Shown here: positions 34,831 through 45,006 of the stretch, in pieces
Layout of the letters: each line of letters begins with the position of its first letter
Position numbering within the stretch: the stretch's first letter is position 1
NCBI GenBank assembly: GCA_036346355.1
Contig: CM070591.1
Span: 22,552,001 to 22,616,000, forward strand
Direction: 5' to 3'
Origin: Rhipidocladum racemiflorum
Lineage: Eukaryota; Streptophyta; Magnoliopsida; Poales; Poaceae
DNA length: 64,000 nt
The notes under the pieces: model-generated
The model's input: only the letters and a program-made list of their open reading frames with translations
Told to the model about the DNA's origin: nothing
Database searches by the model: none
Position numbers and translations under genes: made by a program

Positions 34831-35156
34831 TGGTCTGTAGGTCCTTGGAATGTGAATTTTTAGTGTCATGCTATAGGGTACAACTAAAATTTGATGTGGA
34901 ATAACGTAGAAACATGGCTTAGGTCTTAACTAAAACTTTGTTATAGGATAGCAACATTAAAACTTGTAAAAGTGGTATAACTAATCTAAAATTTGACACA
35001 CCTGGTTGCACAGTAGGATGGGGTTTTGGTTCATCATTGCATTGCGCTTAATTATTTAATGAAGGATATGCTTATGATGATGTTTGATCTATGATCTTGA
35101 TTGTGTGATTTTGTGTTTATGTTTTCGTGTTTGGATGGTTGTCTGTCTAAGCAGCC

Positions 35157-36203
35157 ATGCCAAGGGGTAGAGGCCGTGGACGCCGTGGCCGTGGAGGCCA
35201 GGGGCGAGGCTCCCAGAGAGTTGCGGAGTCTGTCTGTATAAATGAAGTGGGGTTGTGGTGCCGAAGGGTTTCGGTCACCTCTTTTTGGTTCATAGTAACG
35301 GTGAGGTTTGACGGTGTGGCCGGTTAGCGCCATCACCGAAGAACTATTAACCCCTGTAGGAGAAGAATGCTTATCCTTTCTGTCCTTGATCGGGTAGTTG
35401 ACTGGAGTCAAATAGAAGAGTTGATGGTGGTTCCCTTCGGTTGTTCTCTGCTCGACGGCCGGTCGGTTTATTTGTTTTCTTGGCTTTAGTTGAGCTGAAC
35501 CAAAAGAAAAGTGTTTTGCATTGGATTTTTGCGGATCGTTCGAGTGCGGTGGTGAGCACCGTGCTTCAGAGTGTGGTTGGACCGAGTTGCAACCACCGCG
35601 GGCAAGCCCGCCATATGGGGCGAAGTCTGTCGGATGAATCCTGGTAGCATCATCAAGTGGGAGACGGTGCCTTCTCCTCCCACTCCAGCGGCGTCTTCTA
35701 GAGGATCGGTGCACCTGATGGCTGCTCCTGTTTCTCAGCCACCCTTTGCGTGGGCGCCACCAACGCGCATCTTGGTGCCCGCACTGCCTGCTCCTCCTCG
35801 CTTGCCTCCTCCGCCCCAGCCTTGATGGGGCATCACCGAGTCGGGCTCATACGTCCCGGCGCCACCAGGAGTGTACGCTTTGCCGACCGCCGAGTCGGTA
35901 GGGCATCCAGAGGTGGTTTCTGTACTGCTCGTGGATTCCGTTGATGCCTTTGTTCTATTTGATTCGGAGCATCCTATTCTTTTGTGTCGCCGGAGTTTGC
36001 TAGTAGAGCTAAGTTGGGAGTTCATGATTTACGAGTCCGTGTTAGTCGGGCTTCTCCGGGGTTTGATTGCTAGTTCTTTGGTTTGCCCTGGTTGCACCAT
36101 TGCCATTGATGATGAGGTTTTCTTTGCCAATCTCATGGTGATCCAATTGGCTCCTTTTGATGTCATTTTGGGCATGGACTGGCTGCATCGATCACTGTGC
36201 TAA
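35157..36203 (+). pseudogene. Gag remnant and protease, decayed
   Basis: An arginine/glycine-rich start (MPRGRGRGRRGRGGQGRGSQ) at 35157 resembles the gag beginning of this lineage, but it stops by about 35330 and no capsid follows. Linker text then leads to protease: the active-site area reads LLVDSVDAFVLFDSEHPI with the motif corrupted by a shift, and the conserved VILGMDW is present near 36165. The gag capsid and zinc knuckle are missing, so this copy could not form particles itself. Confidence 0.7.
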
Positions 36204-36320
36204 GATCTGTTGTTTCGGAAGACAGCTTTCCTTGCGAGGCCCGTCTGGGAAGAGTTGACCTTTCAGGGTGGTATACCCTCGAGCCCGTCTTTGCTTTGAC
36301 TAGTTTGTTTTCCTCGGCGT

Positions 36321-37140
36321 TTGAGGCTATTGGGTTTCCTCATGACTTTGTCTGAGAAACCATCTTCTTCAGTTTCCAGTGCGGAGATTTCTGTAGTGAA
36401 GGAGTTCGTTGATGTGTTCCCTGACGAGTTGCCTGGTCTACCTCCCGTGAGGAATGTGGAGTTTCGTATTGATCTTGCTCCGGGCACTCGACCTATTTCT
36501 ATCTCTCCATACCGCTTAGCTCGACCTTTTCAAGACGAGTTGAAGAAGCGATTGGAGGATCTCATGGCCACAGGCTTCATTCGGCGTAGCGTATCGCCAT
36601 GGGGAGCACCCGTCCTCTTCGTCTCGAAGAAGGATGGAAGTTGGCGTATGTGCATTGATTATCGTGCTCTTAACCAAGTGACAGTCAAAAACAAGTATCC
36701 TTTGCCTCGCATCGAGGATCTGTTTGACCAATCAAGGGAGCAAAGGTGTTCTCCAAAATTGATCTTGATCGGGGTATAATCAGATCCATGTGAGGGAGCA
36801 GGACATTGAGAAGACTGCTTTCTCCACTAGGTATGGGCATTATGAATTTAAAGTTATGTCTTTTGGACTAACTAATGCTCCTCTTTGTCTTTATGGAGGC
36901 GATGAACAAGATGCTACACAAGTACCTTGATGAGTTTGTGGTAGTGTTCATCGATGACATTCTGATTTACTCTAAATCGGAAGAGGAGCATGAGCGACAC
37001 TTGAGGCTTGTCTTTGAGTACCACGAGGGAGAATCAATTCTTTGCTAAGCTGAAAAAGTGCGAGTTACGGATTTGAAGTGGGTTTTCTTGGCCACATCAT
37101 CAATCCAGAGGGCATATCGGTAGATCCTAGCAAAGTCTCG
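36321..37140 (+). pseudogene. Reverse transcriptase, frameshifted
   Basis: The frame at 36321-36779 reads EFVDVFPDELPGLPP, SPYRLARPFQDELKKRL, GAPVLFVSKKDGSWRMCIDY and KNKYPLPRIEDLFD. After a shift near 36770 the palm continues (TAFSTRYGHYEF, MSFGLTNAP) and reaches VVVFIDDILIYSKSEEEHE near 36940-36990, with the catalytic aspartate pair. Further shifts follow. Reading stops repeatedly, so the domain is inactive as written. Confidence 0.88.
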
Positions 37141-37147
37141 TGAGCTT

Positions 37148-38815
37148 TTGATTGGAAGAGGCCTTCCAATGTCAAAGAGGTGCGTAGTTTCCTTGGGTTG
37201 GCTGGATACTATCGGCGTTTTGTGCAGGATTTCTCTATCATTGCCAAGCCACTTTCACAACCGACTCGAGAAGGGGATGAAGTTCCAGTGGATCGCAGAG
37301 TGTGAGCACAGCTTGCACTTTGAAGGAGAAGTTAGTGATCTGCTCTCGTTCTTACCCTTCCCGAACCGGGAAGCGCTTCACTGCTTATTCCGATGCTTCT
37401 CGGTTGGGACTTGGTTGTGTGCTCATGCAAAATGGCAAGGTGATTGCTTATGCTTCGAGGCGGTGAAAAAGCATGAGCGAACTATCCCACCCATGATCTT
37501 GAGCTAGCCGCCGTGGTGTTTGCATTGAAGATATGGAGGCATTATTTGTACTGGCGAATCTTGTGATATTTTTATCGATCACAAGAGCCTCAAGTACATC
37601 TTTACTCGTAAAGATTTGAACTTGAGGCAGGAGGTGGCTAGAATTGATAAAGGATTATGACCTCACTATCCAAGTATCATCCGGGAAGGCAAATGTGGTG
37701 GCCGACGCTCGATCGCCAAGACAATGCCCCCTGTTGTTGATTGTCTTGTTGCTGATTTTGAGCGTTTGGGAGTCTCCTACTGCTTTGCGGGGACCGTGCA
37801 AGCTGAAACTCAATTGATTCTTGAGTCAGCGATTCCTGAGCGTGTGCGAGAGGCACAGCAGCATGATCGTTTGCTCCAGCAGGTGAGGAAACGCCTTGAG
37901 GATGGCAAGTCTGGAGACTTTACTGTTGATGATGCGGGAGTTCTGAGGTTTCAGGGCCGTTTGTGCGTGCCTCAGAAATCTCAAGTGAAAGAAGACATTC
38001 TGAGAGAAGCTCATCGCACCCCGTACACGGTCCATCCTGGAGAGACCAAGATGTACAGGGACTTGAAGAAGAATTTCTGGTGGAAAAGGATGAGAGTGGA
38101 TATTGCCAAGTATGTGGCGTCTTGTGGGATCTGTCAGAAGATCAAAGCTGAGCATAAGCGTCCCACGATCTGTTGCGACCATTGGAGGTTCTGTGTGGCC
38201 ATGGGATGACATCTCCATGGATTTCGTGGTTGGTCTACCTCGTTCTCCACGAGGAAGGATGCTTTGTTTGGGTTGTGGTGGACCGTCTCGGCAAGTCTGC
38301 GCATTTCATTCCCATCCGCACGACCAATTCAATGAGCGAGTTGGCTCCCATCTATGTGCGGGAGATCGTGAGATTGCATGGTGTACCCAAGACCATTATC
38401 TCTCGATCGGGATGCGAAGTTCGTCTCCAAGTTCGGGAGAGTTTGCGAGTGCTTTGGAGTGCAGCGGCTTTGCCTTAGTACCGCTTTTCACCCTCAGACA
38501 GATGGGCGATCTGAGCGTACCATCCAAACTTTGGAGGACATGCTCGGGGCCTGTGTGATGGCTTGGAAGGGTAGCTGGGAAGACCATTTGCCCCTTGCGA
38601 GTTTGCTTACAATAACAGCTACCATTCCAAAGATCCGGCTGCTCCTTATGAGGTCTTGTATGGCCGGAAGTGCAGATCGCCGCTTTGTTGGGATCTTTGT
38701 GGGCGAGAGAGCTATTCTTGGGCCGGATTGGGTTCAGCAGATCGTTGATCGCGTGTCGGAGGTTCGGCAAAACCTTCTCGCAGACAGAGCGCATGTAAGA
38801 GCTATCTTGATGTGA
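37148..38815 (+). pseudogene. RNase H and integrase, frameshifted
   Basis: RNase H pieces are scattered through shifted frames (SFLGLAGYYRRFVQ, AYASRR-like, DHKSLKYIFT near 37575, SGKANVVADA near 37690). Integrase is clearer at 37724-38209: REAHRTPYTVHPGETKMYRD and YVASCGICQKIKAEHKRP supply the HHCC zinc site. The core follows in other frames (DISMDFVVGLPRSPRG, VVVDRLGKSAHFIPI, RLHGVPKTIISR, FHPQTDGRSERTIQTLEDML). At least four shifts interrupt it. Confidence 0.87.
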
Positions 38816-39268
38816 GGCGGCGAGACTTGGAGTTTGAGGTGGGTGATAAGCGTACTCTTGCAGTATCTCCCACCAAGGGTGTGGTGCGTTTTGGCACCAA
38901 AGGAAAGCTTCACCCAAGGTATGTTGGGCCTTTTCCTATCCTCGCCCGAGTTGGCAGGTTGGCCTATCGCCTAGAGCTACCGGAATCCATGCAAGGTGTG
39001 CATAGTGTGTTCCATGTCTCGATGTTGAGGAAATACTTGCACGATCCGGAGTTGGTGGTTCCATTGGAACCATTAGTGCTTGAGCAGGACCTCACCTTCG
39101 AGTCCCGGCCCCGTGGAAATTCTGGGGACTTCAGAGCGAGTGATGAAGAACAGGACGCTTAAGTTTGTCAAGGTCTTGTGGTCACATCAGACCGAGAGAG
39201 AAGCGACTTGGGAGCTGGAATCTCGCATGCGCGAGAAGTATCCCGAGCTTTTCACCTCAGGTATGTGA
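38812..39268 (+). pseudogene. Integrase C-terminus and chromodomain
   Basis: The frame reads RRDLEFEVGDKRTLAVSPTK, then GKLHPRYVGPFPILARVG, VHSVFHVSMLRKYLHDPE, the conserved GPF/Y-type integrase module. After a short shift near 39130 the chromodomain end is readable: LKFVKVLWSHQTEREATWEL and REKYPELF, ending at 39268. This confirms the chromovirus assignment. Confidence 0.88.
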
Positions 39269-39342
39269 TGTGAAAATCTGGCTGTCTTTGGTTTTGCTGG
39301 GTTTCGTGATTGGTGCGTTTAGATTCGAGGTCGAATCCCGTT

Positions 39343-39356
39343 GAAGGGGGGAAGAA
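39343..39356 (+). other. Polypurine tract
   Basis: GAAGGGGGGAAGAA directly precedes the 3' LTR. The related element at 60464 has the near-identical tract on the other strand. Confidence 0.85.
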
Positions 39357-41572
39357 TGTGACACCTCGGAGTGTCGTATCCTTAATTTTTGAACATGATA
39401 AGGTTAAATACAGTATGAGATGTGGAAATAAGGTTAAAATCATAAGGATCGGGGGTTAATAACGTTTCCGGGCCGTTTCCGGGCCGTTTTCGGGGTTTTG
39501 GGCCTTCCCGGAGGAGTTTTGGGCCTTGGTGGGCTTTGGTGGGATGGATTAGGACTCTGTAACGGACTAGGATTGGGTTGAGGGCTGATAAAAGGGGCTT
39601 CCCCCAGCCCCCTTGCGCCCCCACCTCCCCTTATTGCGCCCCACCTCCCCCTCTTGCGCCCCTCCTCCTCCCCTCCCTAAGCCCTAGCCCCCAAAACCGT
39701 GCGCACCCCCCTCCCTTTCCTCCACCTCCACACCACCTCCCCTCCACCCCTTGCTGCCCTAGGGTGGCCTCCCCACCCCTGCACCTTGTGGAGTCATCCC
39801 GTGGAGCGAGGAGCGAGGAGCAAGGAGCGAGGAGCGAGGAACGTGGAGCGAGGAGCGATTCGCGAGGAGATTCGCGGAGATTGATTGGAGTTTTGCGCTT
39901 TGGGCAAAGGTATGAACATGAGGATCCTTGGATTTGATCTAGGTACTGTTATTAGGGTGTTTATCAAGTTTTTAGATCAATTGGAGGCGCTGGTTTGAAG
40001 TAATTTGGGTTAGATCTATACTTGTCCACGTTTCTGTTTTCGGGCAGATTGAGCAGTCGAACTAGGGTTCGAGTTTCCGTCGATTTAGAATCCGAATCAG
40101 ACCGTACGGACTTCTAGGAAGTTGTAGATAATTTAATTATCTTTCCGTGGACGTAAAGCACGTTAATTTCCGATCAGCCGTTTGAAAGTTATGGCTGTTT
40201 TACCGAGCGCCTAAAAATCTGTGACGTAACTGGAACAGATTGTGGTAATCTGTAGATTAAACAATTTTAGGGTCCGAATCAGTCTTTCCCTATAACTAGA
40301 AAAAGTTGGGAAATTTCCTAAGCTTCGCGACGGTGTACTCGTTTATTCGATTTGGAGTCCCAGAACTCAAGTTATGCCTTTTGCAAGGCTGCTGTCCCGC
40401 CGACAGAACCTCTGTTTTAGGTTTTGCGAGTAGTTGGCAATGTCGGGTTAGATGGGGGTTTGTGTACTGTTTTGAGGTTATGATTGTGAGTGTGTGATGC
40501 CTATGTGCAGGTGGTGTGACCCCGGGAGTGCCCTCTTCTTCCCGCCAATCCGTTGCACGTGTTTGAGGCAAGTGTGTTGTGATGGATAGCAAGTTGTAGG
40601 TTGCATGTTGAAATTAGATGGAATTGCCTACATGATATATGTCCACTTGCCTTGTTTTAATGATTGATATGATATGATGAGCATGTTTAACATATTATGA
40701 TGCCATGTGTTAATATGTGAATTGAATATGATATTTGGCATGGTTGCATGCATGTCATGAGATAGGGCGAGGGCGGTGAGAAAGTCATAGCTAGTCCGGC
40801 AAGGTCGGTGAGAAAGTTATGACTAGTCCGGAACGCCATTGAGTAAGTCCTATGTCGTGATTCCATCCACGTGGTGTTTGGAAGCGAGTAGGCACCCTCC
40901 ATCTTCGGGATGGAAGGGGGAAAGGGTGCACACCGACGGTGTGTACTTCCCATACCGGTATGAGGTTCCAGAGGGTCGAGCAATGCATTACATCGCATAC
41001 AAATTGATGATGATATTGATAAGTATTCATGAATGAGATGTTATACATGATGAAAGATGTTATTGACTTGTTGTTATGCTTGTTGTCCATTGCAGTATGC
41101 TTGCTGAGTTTTCGAACTCACCCTTGTGTTTTCTTGTTGTTTTAGGTACCATGAGAACGGCATGCGGGAAAGGGGAATAGTCACACTCTCACACGTTGCT
41201 TCACCTTAATGTTTCCCCAAGTCAATTCATTTAGTTGGATAATAAATTGCGTGTGATGGCCTTTAGATTAAGTCTTAGCTTGGTTAATGAGAGTTCTATT
41301 GTTCGTTTGACACTTGGAACTTTAAGAGCTTGATGTTAGTCTTTTATTGTCGTTAAGACTTTATTTATTGCTGTTTAGATGTTTCTCTTATTGCCATATA
41401 ATGCTATATTGTTGCTGTTTCTTAAATTCATGATAAAACAAAGGAGGTGCTGCCGAAATCTCGGTTTTTAGTCTATGCACCTTTGCTGGAATTTGATGTT
41501 AAATGTGGTATTTAGATGTTGTTTAGCTTATGTTTGGTAACATTCAGGCATAGTAAATGCCGGGGTGTTACA
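39357..41572 (+). repeat. 3' LTR of the nested Gypsy element
   Basis: 2216 bp, TGTGACACC to GGTGTTACA. It holds a repeated GTTTCCGGGCCGTTTTCGG-type motif near 39466-39495 and a purine-rich GAGCGAGGAGCGAGGA tract at about 39807-39865. The same LTR family occurs on the minus strand at 58256-60463. Confidence 0.93.
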
Positions 41573-41577
41573 GCAAG

Positions 41578-44380
41578 GTGATTGCTTATGTCTATGTTGT
41601 TGAGTTCCAGAAGAGGGGTTTTCCACACGCTCATTTCCTTCTGATCATGGAAGGACGGTACAAGCTCACTTGTCCAGAGCAGTACGACTGCATCATCTTT
41701 GCTGAGCTACCAGACAAGCATAAGTACCAAGAATTATACGAGATGGTCGTTAAGCATATGATGCATGGTCCCTGCGGAGTCCTAAATCCCAAAAACGTTT
41801 GCATGCAGGATGGTGCATGCAAGAACTACTATCCCCGTCCTTTTATTGCGGTTACTCAACAAGGCCAGGACTCGTACCCTGTTTACAGGCGACGAGATAA
41901 TGGCCATCGCTCAAAGGTTCGGGGGCGAATGCTGGACAATAGGTGGGTTGTGCCGTATAACCCTTACCTCCTCAGGATGTACAATTGCCACATCAACGTG
42001 GAGGTCTGCTCGAGCATCAAGGCCGTCAAGTACCTGTTCAAGTACATCTACAAGGGGCACGACCGGGCATCTGTTTCTCTCGATGAGTCTAATAGCAACA
42101 ATGACATCGATGAGATCAAGCAGTTTAGGGATGCAAGGTGGGTAACACCACCAGAAGCATTATGGAGGATCTATAGCTTTGAACTCAGCAAGGTCTCCCC
42201 ACCTGTGATGCAGCTACAACTGCATCTCCCGAACATGCACATGGTCTCATTCCGCGCGGGACAGGATCTGCATGATGTTGTCACTCGAAATGGCGCTGAG
42301 AGGTCTATGCTAACTGAATATTTCGAGATGAACAAAATGAACAACGGTGCTCGAAGCATCTTGTACAAGGATTTTCCAGCGGAATTTGTTTGGCAGGCGG
42401 GGCTAAAGCAATGGAAGAAGAGGGTTGAACGCACACAAAGTTGGCAGAATTGTGTTGGCCCATCCGGCAGAGGGGGAGCGATACTATCTTAGGGTGCTAC
42501 TAAACCATGTACCAGGGGCCACCTCCTTTGAAGACTTAAGGACAGTGAATGGCGTGGTCTACACGTTCTTCCGTGAAGCTGCTGAAAAGAGGGGTCTGAT
42601 CGAGACAGACAATACCCTTGACGAGTGTCTTTCTGAGGCTGAGATATTCAAGATGCCATCCTCGCTTCGCAGACTCTTCGCAACTATATTGGTCTTCTGT
42701 GAGCCCAATGACGTCCGTGGGCTCTGGGACAAACACCTTGAGGGAATGTCAGATGACTATCGTCGTTCCCACACATGCTCACATGTTGTCGAGCAGATGG
42801 TGTTGTTGGATATCAGAAATATGCTCCAATCAATGGGGAAGGACATAACATTGTTCCCTCTCCCTGAGATAAATGTGTCGCACGACGCTGCTACTGGTGA
42901 GGTTAGGGAGATCATCGAGGAATCCACGATCGAGGTTGGCCATGAGAACACATCCTTGTCGTCTTCCCTCAATTATGAGCAAAGGGCCGCATACGACTGC
43001 ATATTATCCGCGATTGATAGTGAAGACGGAGTTGTCTTCTTTGTAGATGGGCCGGGAGGCACAGGAAAGACATTCCTGTATAAAGCTTTGCTTGCAAAGA
43101 TTCGAGGCGATGGCAAGATAGCCGTTGCAACAGCAACATCAGGTGTCGCCGCATCTATCATGCCTGGAGGCAGGACCGCACACTCGAGATTTAAGATTCC
43201 ACTCAACATTGAAGATGGGGCGGTTTGCAGCTTCACGAAGCAGAGTGGGACCGCTAAGCTTCTTCGGCTGGCATCACTAATAATATGGGATGAAGCCTCG
43301 ATGACAAAGCGTCAGGCGGTTGAGGCCTTAGACAGAAGCATGCGGGACATCATGGGCCTACACGACCTACCATTTGGGGGAAAGACAATTGTGTTTGGTG
43401 GAGATTTCAGGCAAGTGCTTCCAGTTGTTCGAAAGGGGACAAGGCTACAGATAATCGACACAACGCTTTGTAAGTCCTACCTTTGGGATAGCATGCGACA
43501 GCTTAGGCTCGTTCGTAACATGAGGGCCCAAAGCGATCCTTGGTTCGCAGAGTACCTACTACGTGTTGGAAATGGCATCGAGGAGACTAATGAAGATGGC
43601 TACATACGGCTGCCCGACGATATCTGCATACCGTACACCGGGAAGGACTCTGACCTTGATAAACTCATGATGAGTGTGTTTCCTATGCTAGATGATAATC
43701 TATCAGATCCGAACTATATCACATCTCAGGCCATTCTATCTACTCGTAATGAGTATGTCGACAGGATAAATATGAAGATGATTGACCTATTTCGTGGGGA
43801 GATGGTATACCATAGCTTTGATCGTGCTGAGGATGATCCCCACAACTACTATCCCTCTGAGTTCCTGAACTCCCTCACCCCTAATGGGCTACCTCCGCAT
43901 ATATTGAAGCTTAAACTTAATTGCCCTATCATATTGCTACGGAATATTGACCCTGCTAATGGATTGTGCAATGGGACGAGGCTGGTGATCCGGGGGTTCC
44001 AGAAGAATGCTATAGACGCTGAGATTGTGTTGGGCCAACACGCTGGGAAGAGAGTGTTCCTGCCTCGAATACCTCTTTGCCCGTCTGACGATGAGATGTT
44101 TCCTTTTAGATTTAAGAGGAAACAGTTTCCGGTCAGACTGAGCTTTGCGATGACGATTAATAAAGCACAGGGGCAAACCATCCCAAACGTCGGTGTCTAC
44201 CTCCCCGATCCGGTTTTCTCTCACGGTCAGCTCTACGTCGCGCTATCCAGGGCCACCGCTAGGAATAACATCAAGATTCTTGCTATTGAAAATAAGGATA
44301 AGGGTGAGCGGGCCAAAACTAAGAATACACATGGGACCTTCACAAAAAACATCGTATATAGAGAAGTACTCACAACATAG
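41578..44380 (+). pseudogene. Helitron RepHel: Rep catalytic core and PIF1-like helicase
   Basis: The Rep exon resumes after the insertion. The HUH motif is PHAH at 41623-41634 (within FQKRGFPHAHFLLIM), and the two-tyrosine motif is KYLFKYIYKGHD near 42028-42063. A one-base shift near 42430 separates Rep from helicase. The helicase (42425-44380, 651 codons open) has Walker A GPGGTGKT near 43050, Walker B IIWDEASM near 43280, GGDFRQVLPVV and the C-terminal SFAMTINKAQGQT and YVALSRAT motifs. In the family Rep nicks and joins the Helitron ends and the helicase unwinds the displaced strand. Confidence 0.95.
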
Positions 44381-44934
44381 ATGATGCATTAACCAGGTAA
44401 TAATCTCATACATTCAATTGCTACTGACCATAACCTGGTAAATTGAATCTCATACACTCAATTCATATGGAACTGGTGACAATGAATCTCACAGCCTGTT
44501 CGGATCACCAAACCAAGCGCAGATCATCGATTTTCTTCACTAAATGTAACAAGGACATAGATAGAAATGACCAAGCCTATTCTTACTGCATATTCAAAGG
44601 TAACCCTCGTCTTGCTAATAATAAATTGTCTCATAATTGAACTAGCATGACAGCTGATTGTTGGTTGTCCTAATGATGTGAGCTGGTTGTATATATAATG
44701 TATATATATTGTCTTGAACATTCCCCTTTGCTGCAAGTTTTATTTTTAAATTTTATATTGAAATCTTCACCTTCCTTTCTAAACACAGTCAGATTAGGTT
44801 CTGTTCTGAAAATTTTTGTACATTCCAAAAACTATAGTTTGTTGCTCCTAAGCTGGAATAAAATAACTATTTAATAGCCTGCTGACTTTGTTTAAAAAAG
44901 GGAAGAAATTTCTGATTTTCCATTTCTTCTGCAG

Positions 44935-45006
44935 ATTATGCACATTTCAGATGCTGATGTAAGGGAAACAAAAATGTTGGGATCTGCACCAGTCATCATC
45001 GTAGCG
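44935..45006 (+). CDS. Exon-like piece, possibly captured
   Basis: A 72-base, phase-0 open segment lies between a strong acceptor (TTTCTTCTGCAG) and donor (GTAAGT). It reads IMHISDADVRE, then TKMLGSAPVIIVA. The pattern IM..D.DVR...APV..A weakly recalls the histone-fold of NF-YC/DRAP1-type subunits, but the segment is too short to assign and has a three-residue insertion relative to that pattern. It follows the helicase stop by about 550 bases and may be a captured host exon or a 5' exon of the RPA-like gene. Confidence 0.35.

Larger units (their letters stand above)
34026..41572 (+). mobile_element. Ty3/Gypsy chromovirus nested in the Helitron Rep exon
   Basis: The 3' LTR (39357-41572) and primer site, polypurine tract and pol order define a plus-strand Tekay-like element. 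The target duplication GCAAG is perfect (34021-34025, 41573-41577) and removing the element restores the Rep frame. The 5' LTR retains only its last 792 bases, so the element abuts the duplication with AGTCATAG rather than TG. Gag is nearly absent and pol is heavily frameshifted, yet the shared LTR part differs only by three small indels. Confidence 0.92.

Noticed and set aside
35052..35714. 220-codon minus-strand frame over the gag remnant
   Set aside because: Antisense of the element's gag-linker text; no domain, and the plus strand carries the retroelement order.
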